A DNA stretch of 64,000 nt from Micropterus salmoides (taxonomy: Eukaryota > Chordata > Actinopteri > Centrarchiformes > Centrarchidae), in NCBI RefSeq assembly GCF_014851395.1, contig NW_024040817.1, positions 28,446,976 to 28,510,975 on the forward strand. Direction: 5' to 3'. A model generated the notes under the pieces. It ran no database searches. It was not told where the DNA came from and worked only from the letters and a program-made list of their open reading frames with translations. Below, piece after piece: positions 23,998 through 37,707 of the stretch. Position numbers and translations under genes: made by a program. Position 1 is the first letter of the stretch. Each line of letters opens with the position of its first letter.

Positions 23998-26981
23998 GTT
24001 CTCAGAGAGGTGCGAATTAGTGGGACACCTGAAGAATTAGGTTCTGTGTGAGACGGAGAGTAGGCTGTTGGAGAACTAGAAGTATGACCTATAACAACAA
24101 CAACAACAAAAAGACAGAAATATGATTACATGATTATCCCTCGGCATTAATCTGGAGAGGAGACTGAGCATTCAGTCTGCTCCCTGCCTCCAGATTCACA
24201 GTGCACTGCAACTAGAAATCCTTTCACACTTACATCTGGGATATTGTCATTTAAAAAGAGGTAGCAGTAAGTTGGAAAGATGGTGAATAAAACAGGAAAA
24301 CATTTATAAAAATGTCTTTCAGACAGCAAAAACTTATGCTTGCAGGTAGAGAACCTCACTTTATGCTATATAGCCAGATGCATAGATACACAATACAGGG
24401 CCTCATCACGCGTACAAACAGATTTGTTAAGTGGCACATACAACGGCATTCAATATTTTTCTCAAATTTAAAACAAAATTCCATAAGTGGTCAAAGCCTG
24501 TGGCAGGACAGAGAGTCTTTATTGTTTGACTTAAAGGTTTCCTGTTAAGTGTTTACATTACATTTACTCATTTAGCTGATGCTTTTATCCAAAGTTGCTA
24601 TATATGTCAGTGGAGCAACTAGGGGTTAATGGGCTTGCTCAGGGATACACTGTGTCACAGTAGGAATCTAACCTGAGTCTCCCACACCAAAGGCATGTGT
24701 CTTATTCACTGCGCCATCACCACACCCATTAGTTGCAAATAGGAGCTAAGTTTTTACCCAGGGGCCCCTCTTTCGTTTGTTCTCCCAGACGCACGGATGC
24801 ACGAGCACACAGGTGACCCGATACACATTCCTGCCGACAGTTTCACACTATTCTGCTGATCTACAGATGGCCAGCAAAGGCAGAGAATAAGAAGCCTGCT
24901 GGCAAGTAAACACGGATGAAAACAGCACAGGTTTCAAAGGCTGAATCCCGGGAAGTCCCGAGTGCCAAGGGCTGTCCAAATCAGCTGATCCCACAAGGGG
25001 GCGGACTTTGTGCAGACTTTATGAAGAAAAAAAATTTATGAGGAAGTCAAACCAGTGGTCGGCACTTCTGGGACATACAGTACATGCGTGACAGATTTCC
25101 CCTGTTGTACGTTAGTCCTTATAGGCAAGTCATGCAACTCGGCAGCCATCTTGGCAACGCCTCCGGGCAGCTATTTTGGACTAACTAAAGATCAGGCTCC
25201 TATCTGAATGAATGGGGAGAGAGCCAGAACTGCACTTTTACAGGTCACCAGGACATAAAATCTACGGGAACAGAATCAGCAGTAAAATCTAGGGCTGCAC
25301 AATATATCCCCTGAGCATCGTCATCGCAATGTGCTCTTGCGCAATAGTCACATTGCAGAACAGTGCAATATCAAGCAAATCAAATTAACTCAACCAGCTC
25401 AAGTTTTTTTGCTGCTTGATGGAAAAGGAAAACTTGGACAGTTCTCATTTCAAGTTTGTCTGATGTAACATCATTTACTCTGATTTAAGAGTTATTGGAT
25501 ACACAGTTTGTAACTAGTGAGTGACAAGCAGGCAAGCAATCCCAATATTATTCTTGATCAGTTGATCAATTCTCCCTCACATCTGTGGAACCACAGGATT
25601 GGCTGAAATATGTTTCCAGCTTTGGCTGTTAAAAGCAGACGATTGGCTCTCTAGTGGGAGGGGCGGGATCACCACCATGTTCGCCATTACGGGCTTTCCC
25701 CATAGACTTGTATTGAGGATGTGATTGATTGGTTTGTCTCCTCTATAAAACGTTAAATGTCACTAATCAAACTACTGGGAATAAAATAAGTGCATGACAC
25801 ACTATTCAGATAAAACAAATGTTCATGAAAAACAAGAGTAGCCTACATCTTATGAATTTAACAGTAAGAATTTCTTACCTCCATTGTGCCGCCACATCTC
25901 TCTGGCACACTTGTCAGAGGAGGTCAACTCTGATATTTGGATGTTTGGATTTGATTTGTAGTCATCTTGAGGAAACAAAGAAAATGAGAGGGATCGTTAC
26001 TTGACGGTAGAAAAGCAGTTCTAGCACAATACTGAGTTAAGAAGTGAAAAACTACAACTTACTGTTGTTGCTGAATGAAAAGCCATCGCTCTCCCTCATT
26101 GTCTCGTTCCCGCTGTCCGACCACGTCCTCTCCCTGCGGGAGATGAGCGGCCTCCTCTTCGCGCTCTTCCGAGTGCTGATGCGGATGATGCCGCGCACCA
26201 GCCGGCACTCCGCCTCCTGCTCATCCATTTTGTGCTCCTCTGCCAGTGAGTTGATGAGCTGGTTGATGGCCTTGCTCTTCTTCAGAAACACAGAGTCTGA
26301 CGTGCACCTGGCCAACTCTTCGATCTGATATTCAGAGTAGAGCTCCAGCAGCTTTTTAGTAATAAGAGAGTCCACGTTCTCCTCGCCATCCTCCCAGTCA
26401 TCAAACCTCATAGACTCATGCAAGGACGTGTGGCTGGGCTGTGCTGGACCACCTGTCTGAGATGGAGATGTGGTTTCAACATCCAAAAACTCTATTGGAC
26501 TGTCAACTTTGACTCCAGCGATGCGGACGTCCCCCAGCCAGTCGACTGCATCCTGTTCTTTGTTGTCTCCTGGGTTCAAAGCTCGGAGGCTCACCTTCTC
26601 TGCTCTGTCAGGGGAGCTCTCGTTTGGTGCCAGGCACGGAGCGAGGGTGGAACGTTGGCAGACCCTATACAGGCCGCAAGTGAGCACGGAGCACACAAAG
26701 GTGCTACAGCTCCTTGGAGAAGCGCAGGGATTGCAGGTTTGTGCCGCAGAGGCGGGGTCAGCTGAGCCAGGAATGAAGCCAATGGTCTCAGACTCCTTTC
26801 CATTAGCATCTTTCAGTTGAGCTTTGTGGACTGTCTTTGGCTCAGGGGTCGGGAGTCGGTCTTCCACTGGGTCAACACAGCGCTCCTCATAGGAAAACCT
26901 CTGGCTGCTGCTCTGGCTGAGTGCACGCCTGTAGCTGCCAGGCCCTGAGTCTCTCAGACTACCAGTGCTGCCGGCAGACAT
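23994..26981 (-). CDS. kdf1: keratinocyte differentiation factor 1, three coding exons
   Basis: KDF1 (C1orf172) controls the switch between proliferation and differentiation in epidermal progenitors; mutations in mammals cause ectodermal and skin defects. Coding exons are 26063-26981, 25879-25965 and 23994-24088, joined in phase with GT-AG borders, giving 366 residues (human 398). The N-terminal half is low-complexity with a cysteine cluster at residues 83-108, a feature also of the human protein. The conserved region follows: a KKLLELYSEYQIEELARCTS stretch, then RLVRGIIRISTRKS at 260-273 and SDSGNETM. The small exons supply NIQISELTSSDKCAREM and the tail HTEPNSSGVPLIRTSLRT, matching mammalian QISQETTADAIARK and DSSGAPLLQVYC. 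An acceptor at 27001-27002 just before the ATG shows that a non-coding 5' exon lies further upstream. The last two exons are short and easy to miss. Confidence 0.93.
24553..24727 (-). mobile_element. tRNA-derived SINE, copy 1
   Basis: On the minus strand the head reads GATGGCGCAGTGAATAAGAC (A-box-like) and CAGGTTAGATTCC (degenerate B box). The body contains CTGAGCAAGCCCATTAACCC, and the tail reads GGATAAAAGCATCAGCTAAA. A second copy of the same family lies at 42344-42530. This copy sits in the last kdf1 intron. Confidence 0.7.
25288..25390. mobile_element. fragment of a dispersed hAT-like MITE
   Basis: AGGGCTGCACAATATATC followed by GCATCGTCATCGCAATGTG and GCGCAATAGTCACATTGCAG matches a very common non-autonomous repeat of fish genomes. 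Only one end is clear, so the type is tentative. It lies in the last kdf1 intron. Confidence 0.5.
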
Positions 26982-27002
26982 GGCTTAGTGGCTCCAAGGT
27001 CT

Positions 27003-30000
27003 AGACATGAATGAGAGAAAATTAAGTCAATAGGTGTGAGCTAAATGGTAAGGCAGTGTTGGAATGGCATCGCTAAACAACATCCTTGCTATCAACCTAC
27101 AATTGTAGCCGCCGGAGGCCATCTCTCTTCAAAACATATGTGAAACTGCTATCCCCAGGTGGCAGGTAAAGTAACCCAACTGGTTCTCTCAAGGATGTGT
27201 AAGCACACAAAGACTGTTCACATATCAAATTCATTGTATAATGTCATGGAAGTTTAGAATGTGAACACGAAAAGGTTAAAATAATTTAAAAAACAAAAAC
27301 GATCTGCCGCATGCAATGCCATCTGTGACACTAAATCAAGGCACACCAAATTTAATTTAAAAAATCTTGGAATTGAATGCCCCCTCGGTCACGGGGAAAC
27401 GTCGATCAGCCGGAGAATGACCAACTAGCGTAGATTACTTATTTTGATCTGTTTTTCAATTCCGAACTTGTTTAATCAAACACCGGGTAGTAAAATGTCA
27501 GCATTAAAACGGATTTAGACGGCTGTTAGCTGGGCGTGTTAAGTTCGTATAAAAACGGCATTTTTATAGGAGTAACCACTGAGTGAACGCTGCATGAATG
27601 CCGAGTTGAGGAACAAATATTTTTGAATCCAAATTATCTTTGGTTATTTTCTCCGGGTATACATATTCACTGAAAACATAAGTAGCTTTACATTGCCAGA
27701 TCTTCATTGGGTGTCTGGCGGTTCCCTGACAGGATGTGTTAGGACGAATGTTTACATGAGTCATACAATGTAACGTTATGTAGGTAATAAACAAACTGAG
27801 TAAAGTAAAATGAAAATTTTTTTTAGCTCTTTTTATCCACATCAAACCACTTCCCTTGCCACGTTACAGTTTGATACACATTAATAAACCATAATCCCTT
27901 TCGTGTATAAAAAATATTTTCACTTTCATGGCGACTTGTCAACGCCACAACTGACGCGGAAAGTAACGTTCAGTCCAAGCAGACGAATTTCTCACTAAAC
28001 ATTACTCACAGTAAACACAGTGCATCCACCGAATAAATTAGTGTTCTCTTCTCCAGGAAACATTAAACACTTCTGCCCCAAAGGTTTCACTTTTAGTAAA
28101 TTGTCGACCAAGTCCGTGTACCTGAGGGTCAAGGTGGAGGAAATGCACCAGGTAGCTACAACAGCAGTTTCAACTTCCGGTTATATATTCAAAAATAAAA
28201 CGCAAGTGAAATTGCGACTACAAGTGCGATAGGGTTATGTATTTTACGTATTAACAGTGATAATTAAAAACACAATAAAAGCACGTTTTAAAAAACAATG
28301 GAAATTAGCCCAAAAGGCCACTTTCAAACACAATATTTCACATAGACAACATTTGTTCACTTTTATTTTGACATGACTTCCTTTGTTGTGCCAAGTTCTA
28401 CCTGCCTTCCGAGAACTGCTTACACTCGCGGGAGCGGGCACAGCTAAAACGAGAACTACAAGATATGGTAAAGCTAGGAAAGTATTGTTTTAAAAACGAT
28501 ATAATCTTCTTTGTGGGATTCATCTTTAATCTCTATAGCATTTAAAAACGTAGCTTATTTAATTCATGCAGTAATCATTTCTGAGCCGATTAATCCTTTG
28601 AGAATGACCAAAAAATTAAAGTTGTGGCAGAGAACAACGAATGCAGTAGCAAATGTACAAATGTTGCCTGGACTGACAAGCAATATACAGAAATGGGACA
28701 AAATGTGCAACGTTACATCTATCAAATTCATCCTAAAACAACATTACTATTACCTGCTTTTATTCTTCCTGCTAAACACTTCTGTCTTTGACCTGGTCCT
28801 GACAGCAAAGGCATGAAGCAACACAGATGGTCTAGCCCGTGACTGGGGAAAACAGTATATGATGTACTATTTTGCATGTTGCAAATCATTTTTTTTAAAC
28901 TTCATACTGTGAACTTCCTCACATCCTATAGTAAATATTTTTCACACCCCTGCACAAACTGTACAGTAGAACGAGCCCATAGCACGAATAACAAATTTTG
29001 AGAGTCAACTCTGACAATCTAAGCCAGTTCAGTAAATAACTTGCTTGATCTGACCACAACTAGGATAACCAGACACTAACCTCTTTTAAGGAACATCTCA
29101 TATAACTCAGAAGACAAAGACACTTTGCAATGCAGAACTGACATGTCCCTTGATTATGTGCCCTTGACCATTAGTTAACATGCTGATTTGGATCCTGGAC
29201 TAACAGGAACTGTTTCTCTCTGTAAAGTAATGAAGGGCATATGACATATGGATCACTAATTGGTGTAGGCCTACTGACCTAAAACTATTTTTCAGTAGTA
29301 TACTTGATCATTTGAGACACAGTTCCATCAGTTTAGGCCCCTGATTCCCTAAGGACAATATTTCAAAGCTTTTTATTTACACAGATTTCTTAACCCTTCA
29401 TATGTCTAAGGTTACCTGAGGTATTATCCGGTTTTATTGTGTTGATGTCTTAATTCTGTCCTCTCTCCACTTGTCGTAGCCTTGGTGTCGGATTTCTTCT
29501 GATTGCCGGAAGTGAGTGTGAATCTGCTCTTATCTCTCACCAAATTAAAGATCACTCGCTATGACCAGTTTAATGCATTTAAGTCTTACTTTGCTCCATT
29601 ATGCTTCTTGACTTACAGTACTTGTTTTATCTATTTTTTTAAAATATTTTCTGCATACTATTGTGACACACCATATACCATATAATTTTTTTTTTGGATG
29701 TGTAAACCTGTTTAAATAAATCTGATTCTGATTCTGGGTCTAAACATATACTGACTACCATGTGCAGTACTTTGTAAGGAGTAAAGGTGTTACATTAAAT
29801 TATTTATTTCCACAGTTTTTAGTTATTTACACATATATTTATATCATCCTGTTTGCTTACTTATGTCTTATAATGTTTATTTTGTACTTTGTGCACTATT
29901 TTCCTTTTGAACTAATCATTTGCATGGACAGTGTCTTCTACCATATTGCAAATATTTTTGTTTTAATGAGTTGGATAACGCTATTCACATTCCTGACTTG

Positions 30001-31722
30001 ATAAAGTATCATCATCCCAACTGGTGAGAATTTGGAGGTGTTTTTGTTACCAAGGCCAGGGCAGACAAAATGTCTCAGTATTTTAAGAGAAGGAAACAAA
30101 ATATAGCCTACATACAACAAAAGATGTGTGTTTCCACTCTTACTATAATCGAGACATGTGTCAAATGACATTTCCCTTAAAACATGTTATATACTGTCAA
30201 TTTTAATTAATGATAGTGTAAATTTAATGCATTTACCAGGAGATGGGTGGGAGATGAATTTCTCAGCCAAAACAACCACTGCATAATAGGACTACTGCAT
30301 CCACCCCATAACTATCTTAAGAGACCGAGTAGTCAAATGGTTTTAACAGCATGCATGGCTCAACTGTAATTTCATTTCACGTAGTCTTCCTGGCTAAAAC
30401 AACAGGACGCATTTCTCAGCAGCTAAAAACATCAGTTCTGCCAAAATAATTGCATCCACCCCTTCAACTCAATAAGGGCACTCAAATCGTGATAGGAATC
30501 AAATGGTGTTATCAGCACAAACTTTAATTGATCGACTTTGACTTAACATTTGCTTAAAACACATTGATAAAATACACACCAAATAGAAGGTCTTCAGAAA
30601 TATTGAGAGATTAATGAACAAACCCATGCAAATTTCAGACCAATCAAATGTTTCCTTTACGGAGTCTAATTAACCATTGATGAACGTTCAGAGACTATAA
30701 ACTTCTGATCATTTATCATCATTGATGAACCCCACAAAGACGATTATATCGTGTTCAAGCAGTACTTTACTGTAGAAATCTTTATTGTCTGGTACATTTG
30801 GCACCAGCTGTGCGCGCTCCCGCAAGGGGCGTATTGTTCGTGGCAGGAAGGCAGAACTCGCCATAACATCGGTTATGTTGCCGAAAATGTCCTCGATGAA
30901 TCTGCGTCAAGTCACACACAGTGACCGCTGATTTACCGGATATTGCAAAATGTGGCTACTATTGACGTTTGATATTTGACATTTATAGAGAAAAATGTAC
31001 TAATGACCGTAGGAGACGTACTCCAATACATTATGTGGCCACTCCGTTTTAGGGAGTGCCATCGTCATACCTAAACTGTTATATTTTAACAACTGGTTTT
31101 TATTTCGAAATAAACACAACCGGAAATACACCTTTTAGTTGAGTGACGTTTGACAACAGCCAACGTGCTAACCTATATTAGTCACGAACGTGTAAGACTC
31201 CTGGCAGGAGAGCAGTATGTATATAAAATGCGACGTTTTAGTGCTCCTTTTAACTGTAACGTTACATAAAGGTCCTCTGAAGAATAGCATAAAGGTTAGC
31301 TAATCGGTGCACGGCGAGCAAGCTAACAAGCTAGCAATGTTAACGGTATTTGGGGTTTAACGTTACTGATGTTAAAAAGTCCGCAGCTGGCTGAGTTGGC
31401 TAGTCTGAATGGAAGAGCTAACAAGCTAACTTAACTATCGCCCGAATTGGTGCGAAGTCCTTCTGGAGACAGACTTTCAGAGGACTAACGTTAACATAAA
31501 TGAAGAGGAATGGAAAGTAACGGGGAACATTTCGAGCGCTGGGTCTTAAGGTTATTTACAACTGGATACCCATAGTAAAGGATTAGCTTGTTTTCTACGT
31601 GGAATGACGACATTTTCACCGTTCAGCTGCCTCAAACACGGGCGTTGGTGATGCTGTCGGTCACTGGCCAAATGCTCCGGTTGTCCGAATTGGGACAGAG
31701 CATCAAAACTACATTATAAATC
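27003..31722. other. kdf1-zdhhc18 divergent intergenic region
   Basis: This 4.7-kb stretch between two divergent genes should hold both promoters and the non-coding first exon of kdf1, but I cannot fix a transcription start. A LINE 3'-end relic lies at about 29440-29735. AT-rich otherwise. From about 31140 to 31720 the sequence is less AT-rich and carries repeated GCTAAC/GTTAGC words, as expected for the zdhhc18 5' UTR and promoter. Confidence 0.45.
29440..29735 (+). mobile_element. LINE 3'-end relic
   Basis: The segment ends AAATAAATCTGATTCTGATTCTGGG at about 29714-29738. A poly(A)-like hexamer followed by a short tandem TCTGAT repeat is a tail often left by fish non-LTR retrotransposons. 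No coding region is preserved. Confidence 0.4.
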
Positions 31723-34700
31723 ATGAAAAACTGCGAGTATCAGCAAATCGACCCGCAGGCACTTCCGACACCAACCCCGACCCCTCCACCCCATCATGGA
31801 AACGACAGTGACAAGAGAGAGGAGCCGAAGAGACCGAGGAGAAAGTGGGAAGTTTTCCCCGGAAAGAATCGCTTCTACTGCGATGGACGGATCATTGTGG
31901 CTCGACAGAATGGGGTCTTGCCCCTCACTCTGGGCCTTATTCTCGTCACAAGTGGATTATTCTTTATATTTGAGTGAGTCCATGTTTCATATTAGGTCAA
32001 CGATTCTGTCATATCACCTGCGAGTTCAGTCGTTGTTTCTGGTGACAAAGGTATGGTATTTAAAGGACGAAATTTCAATACATCTCAGCTACGGCAATGT
32101 GAAGCAAACCAGCTATATAAATTGAAATTTCATTGAATTGACTCCTGTCTGGGGTATTAGATCTAGGCCGAACCGTAGAGCAGGTCCTAATCATTTGATA
32201 CAATTTCATTATTTATGTTTTACAAGCGCATTGTCTTGTCTAATACGCAAATCAACAAAAAAAATCAGATTTCATAATGCGATCCGGCAGGCTTTACAAA
32301 ATTGTACATCTAAAAGTTCTATTTGTCCCATAATTTTGGGCTTACAATGTGTGAACATCTGTTTTGGTTGTACATTAAACCTTGATTTCTAAACTGTTAT
32401 TGTGATATGATTACTATAATAAGGAATAGTGCTTGAATATGAAAACGGCAGTATTTCTATCACAGTAATGTAAAGTGTGTTCTTCCTCCAGGGATTCAGA
32501 TAGTGATTAAAGGCACTGAATGTTAATTAAAATAGATCCCCCTGGTGGATGGAAAAAAAAAAGCAGGCTCAGTTTGAGACAGGGCTCTGTTTCCATAGTC
32601 TTCCAGCCTTTGATATGGTCAGCCTGCCTTGGTAACTCACCCTCTCTCTCTCTGTCTGTGGCTGCCCCATATCACAGCTGCCCCTTCCTGGTCAAACACC
32701 TGACCAGCTGCATACCTGTTATTGGAGGAGGCCTCTTTGTATTTGTGGTCATCACCCTGCTCCAGACTAGCTTCACTGACCCCGGCATCCTGCCTAGAGC
32801 AACGCCAGACGAGGCTGCAGACATTGAAAAACAAATTGGTAAGGGCCGACTCAGTTGTAAGTGGAGTCAGGACTATATGGTGGTCTCAAGTGCTTTTGAC
32901 TTTGATATTCAGTATCATTTAATTGAGTTTTTTTTTAGTATTCGATGGTTTCCCTCAGAGTGGTGGGAACTCCAGTTTATTGCATCGTCCACTTGACCTC
33001 TCCCTGTGGTCTTTATATTTCCTAAAGGAAATCTGAACCGTGAACTCATACTGCCTAAGCTCAGCTCATTTCTTTATAAGTTACCCTCTGCTCAGTGGCA
33101 TTCAATTATGTCAAACTTTAAGGACATACTATTTTTGGTGCTGTCGTAAGAGCTTTCACATGGTTTATTTTGCTTCAGAGCACTATTCACAGGTGATGTT
33201 GAAGTTCTGTCATTGTTCTGCAAGCATCTGCTATTTTACTCTGAAACGGAAACATAAGCCAAGTCCTAATGGAACGGTCACCGGCCATTCTGTGAACTGG
33301 AAGATTTGTTATTCCTCTGACAAGGTCCTGTACTGATTCCTTTACCCCAATCTGTCCTTTTTATACCATAATCGTGTTCAAAGCGGTGCTTCAGTTAGTT
33401 CACTGTCAGTTTTCACCAACAGTATCTTTTCTTTTCATGTGGCATGCTCCAATATGACCTTACTGTCTAAAGTTGGCTTCATGTGCACCTTATTAACTCC
33501 TACTCATGACCAGAGCTTTGGCAGTATTGATGTAAGATGTTCTTAAAACTGTACTGCTGCTTTTCCAGCTATTTTTGAAACAAAGACTCTGACATAAGTA
33601 TTGATTATTTACCTTCCGCCCTATCTGTAAGGAAATGCTTTGCACATTTTATTTGACCATGTATTCTCTGAACAGGTGTGTTAGGCTAACTGATCCCATT
33701 AAATAAAAAAAAAAAAAAGAACACAGAATGTTTTGATTGGAAGATTTGAATCTGTTGCATAAACTAGAGCTGTGTCCAAATTTTATTATAATGCAGGTTT
33801 TGAGGACAGATTCACACTGGAAAAGTGACTTAAAAATTTTTTATTTGAGCTTCCTGTCCCACATTGAGGATGGTGGTGGGTGAAACAGGTCCGGGAACCC
33901 CTCAGACACCACTCTAAAATATTTCCTGTTGTTACAAAATGGAAAAAGTACATTGACTTCTTATATATTGAGTGGAAATAATATATAGAATATACAAGCA
34001 GTATTGTGACACAATATAAACTTCTTTTTTTATTTTTACAGTAGACATTTTGGCATTTCATTGCAGGAAAAATTGTTAATCACAAGTGCTTCCAGTTCAG
34101 GTGAGCCAGTTCCAGTGTGCCGGTATTGTGCCTGCTGGCTCACTGGCACACTTGATGGAACTCTGCCATCGTTAATGTTGTTTGATTCACCTGTGCCGTG
34201 CCAAGTCAAAATGTTTGCTATAAACAAAGGTCTCTAAAGCAGAAAAGGTTTCTGGTTGGAAAGCCCCACAAGCCTTGTTGGAATGTTATTTTGTGCTTTG
34301 TCAGATTGTTGTTATGGCTGTATGCCAGGCTGTGCATATTAATCAGAATTTAGAAAGCAAGTGGGACAGGAGAATGGACTGGGTTGTGAGCATTCACTGC
34401 GGGAGCTAGCGTGGCTTGCAGGCCTACAGCAGTCTTTCACAAGTTGAAAATTATACAACTCTTTGTCGATTGTCGATACGCTCTAATGTCTTAGCGATCA
34501 CTGTAACCACTGCCTTCTTTGGCCTGCCTGGCTGGACCTTGGAGATCACTGTAATTTTACCTATTAAAGTCCAGTCAAACTGTGTAGAGTGGGTCAATTC
34601 ACAACTGGAAGTGAATGTATCCCGCCCTGTTGCTCATAAAAATGAACAAGGAGTGAAACCTTATCTTACCACAGAGGTGTGTGTGTGTGTGTATAATGGG

Positions 34701-37492
34701 TGGCAAAGTCATTTACAGAATACGCAATTTCTGTTTTTTACAAATCGCCTGTATATGTTTAATGGCTAGAGTTTAGGTGCAAATACTAAAAAGCCAGACG
34801 ACTATCACGGTTGTGTCTCTCTCCTGTCCTCTCCTGTGTAGACAACACTGGAAACGCCAGCTATCGACCTCCACCGCGCACCAAGGAAGTCCTCATCAAC
34901 CAGCAGGTGGTGAAGCTCAAGTACTGCTTCACCTGCAAGATGTTCCGTCCTCCGCGCACCTCCCACTGCAGCCTGTGTGACAACTGTGTGGGTGAGCTGT
35001 GGACACACACCGACACGCTGACATTTTCCAATGATAAATAATGAATAGAGGCCTCATAGGGCTACTGCCAACATCATTCCATTACTCCAGTTCAGGCTAG
35101 ACTGACTTGAATGACATGTCCGAGTATTCCCCAAACTGCTGGTCGACTCCTAAAATTAATTTTTTATGAATTGAAAAGGTCAGTGGGTTCCACTTTGAGT
35201 TCATTGTGAGTTCTCCTTTTGTTTCTCTGTCAGAGCGTTTCGACCATCACTGCCCTTGGGTGGGGAACTGTGTGGGCAAACGCAACTACCGTTTCTTCTA
35301 CACCTTCATTGTGTCGCTGTCCTTCCTGACGGCGTTCATCTTCGGCTGTGTGACCACGCATCTAGCACTGAGTACGTGTTCCTGCTCCGATTCACAGGTG
35401 TTCCATGGTTGGAAAACAGTTAGGATTTTACCGATAATAACTGCAAACACACCTGGCTCAAACAGGACCTGTCAGTGTGGTAATAGTTTTTTTCTGGCTT
35501 GGACTGCCAGACGGGCGAGGTTTATCACATCAGAGCAGTTTCATTTTCTGATAAGAAAAATATAAAAGTGTCTGGAATTCTCCACTTGGTCATTTGGCCG
35601 CTCGCCAGCTTCTAAATTTAATTTAATTGCCAGTGTTTAAATTTAATTATTCTAAGAGCCCTGCTCGCTGAAGGGTTAGAATAATATTTGAAGAAATTTA
35701 ACTGCAACTGTTTTGGGCATCCCAACATGACCACACACATTTTCTCTTTAATGGACTCAGAAAGACACTTTGAGCCATGTGTCATTATAATGTTTTCCTC
35801 TCTTTCAGGGGCTCAAGGTGGAAAAGGCCTGGTGTTTGCTTTACAAGAGAGTCCAGGCAGATATCCTTTTAATCATAAACGTGTTAAAGTGAACACTGTC
35901 TGGGAGTGTGTTTGATAGATTTCTCCCAACTCCAGTACACCTGTGCTCTCCTTGACCCAACCTTTCACTGCTGTGGAGCTGGTGATATGTTTCTTCTCAG
36001 TCTGGTCCATCCTGGGCCTCTCAGGCTTCCATACATACCTGGTTTCTTCCAACCTGACCACTAATGAAGACGTGAGTATGGCCTAGAGTTAAATTTGTTA
36101 CACTACAATTACAGAGCCAATGTTCAAGAACAATTTGGAATATTTGAAAAACAAAAGTAATATTAAATTAATTACATACAATTACATATATATTGCAGTA
36201 ATGTCACAATTGAATAGAATATCTAGAAATCCACATGGAAAAAAAAACAAAACAAATAATAATAGATAGTTGCTGAGGAAAGCAAGATTTTTTTTTAAAA
36301 ACTTTTGTGAAGTTAATGAACTTCCAAACCAGATCAAGGACTACCTTGCAGAAACTCAATGCAAAATTTAAATGTATTTTGAATAAAAACAGTAAGTACA
36401 CTTTATATCTTGTTGTCTTTTCCAGATTAAAGGCTCCTGGTCAGGCAAGAGTGGAGAAGATGTCACCAACCCATACACTCACAGAAACATCTTTGTCAAC
36501 TGTTGTTCTGTGCTCTGTGGACCCATGCCACCCAGGTTAATCTTCCCACATACTAAGTGAACTACTAAAGGGATCCATAAATGATTACCACCTAAAGATG
36601 ATGTCAGTTTGCATTAGCATTTCTCGCTCTGATACAGATAGGGTTCAGTGCCAAAACCAGGTCCAAATTACCAAGAACCGTGGACTTGTTAAGACATGTG
36701 CGTTTCAGTTCTGCTTACTGGTCCTGACTGAACTGCCAGGGGCTGCTAACATCAAGTCATTTGTTACGCAGTACGTCGACAGAGCACGCGAGACCGCAGC
36801 AAACGCTTTAAAGTTTGGTTTAGCTTCAATGTAAAACACACAGCAAAATGCAACACCTGCAGGAAGGAAGACGTACCTCCACTATGACGAAGCATTTACT
36901 TCAACGCGGCGTGAATCTGATGGAACGCACCGTGTTCAGTATACTGTGGTCTCCCAGCTGCAATGATGCCCCAGATACAGCTAACGCTAACAGTAGCAAT
37001 GACTCATGCTCAGAGATAAAACACAGATGAGCTGACATTCACCTTTTTATATTGAATGTAAATGAATGTTGTCTTCAGCTTATTCCAATATATATTTTTT
37101 CTGGCTACAAGCTTGTAGCTGCGTGTTTCTGAGTTGCATGTGCTTGCTTACAGGATGTGAGAAAAATGTGTAGTCGTGCAGTTTCTGAATGCGAATTTGA
37201 GATTCATTACATGTACATTTGTTACCTCATGATGTTCAGTGTGCATCCATCACTAACACACCTAATAACTTGGATCTTCCTTGTCTTTTTCAGCTTGATC
37301 GACAGACGAGGGTTCCTGCCCGCAGATGAATCTTCCCAGACTGCTGGCGTGGACATCGAGCTGCCCACTCTGGCAACTAAAAGCGAGATAAATGTGGTAG
37401 GAGGATCTTCCCTGCTGGCTTTTGGCTTGCAGGCATCCCCTTCTCCTGTGCCTGCACACCCCAACTCCCACCAAAACACTTCCTCTGCCTGA
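31723..37492 (+). CDS. zdhhc18: DHHC palmitoyltransferase ZDHHC18, short isoform (eight exons)
   Basis: A Golgi S-acyltransferase that attaches palmitate to cysteines of substrates such as Ras proteins. Exons: 31723-31973, 32678-32838, 34842-34991, 35234-35371, 35809-35860, 35969-36071, 36426-36535, 37294-37492. They join in phase to 387 residues (human 388). Four membrane segments are visible: LPLTLGLILVTSGLFF, CIPVIGGGLFVFVVITLL, the stretch from FFYTFIVSLSFL, and ELVICFFSVWSILGL. The TDPGILPRA motif follows TM2. The cysteine-rich domain begins KLKYCFTCKMFRPPRTSHC. The active site is DHHCPWVGNC with nucleophile Cys194, followed by GKRNYR. After TM4 come LTTNED (TTxE motif) and TNPYTH. All introns are GT-AG except intron 5, which is AT-AC. 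The short form ends by reading through the exon 8 donor at 37397. Synteny and the GLILVTSGLFF segment favour ZDHHC18 over ZDHHC14 or ZDHHC9. Confidence 0.95.
35861..35968 (+). other. AT-AC (U12-type) intron 5 of zdhhc18
   Basis: The intron is 108 bp and starts ATATCCTTTT, the consensus donor of minor-class introns. A branch-site match TCCTTGACC lies at 35949-35957 with the branch A at 35955, and the intron ends in AC at 35967-35968, 13 nt after that A. Splicing here joins ESPG with SAVELVICFF in frame and matches the family. No GT-AG pair near it would keep the conserved protein intact. Confidence 0.9.
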
Positions 37493-37707
37493 CAGAAGCT
37501 TTCTTGTCTGCTGTAGCCCCAACCCAGAATCTGCTGCTTGTTGTGTATGGGTTAATCCCTACATACTGTTTACACTACAGTCAGAGGTTTACATATCAGT
37601 ACTACTTTTCTTAGTACAAACAAGACTTTTAAAAGCATTTTGAAAGTAGGTAAACAACTTGGTGTAAGCTGGCAAAATATTAATTGGTTTTATAATAAAT
37701 TTGAACG

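Noticed and set aside
24553..24727. Possible tRNA gene (A and B boxes on the minus strand)
   Set aside because: The B box is degenerate, the cloverleaf is incomplete, and a second dispersed copy exists at 42344. It is a SINE head.
26418..26820. Plus-strand ORFs of about 115 codons
   Set aside because: Antisense shadows of the large kdf1 coding exon.
35861..35940. Reading zdhhc18 exon 5 through into the following sequence
   Set aside because: It continues in frame only to a stop near 35913 and loses the fourth membrane helix. The AT-AC splice restores the conserved protein.
37222..37522. Minus-strand ORFs across zdhhc18 exon 8
   Set aside because: Antisense shadows of a real exon whose plus-strand frame is conserved and in phase with the upstream exons.
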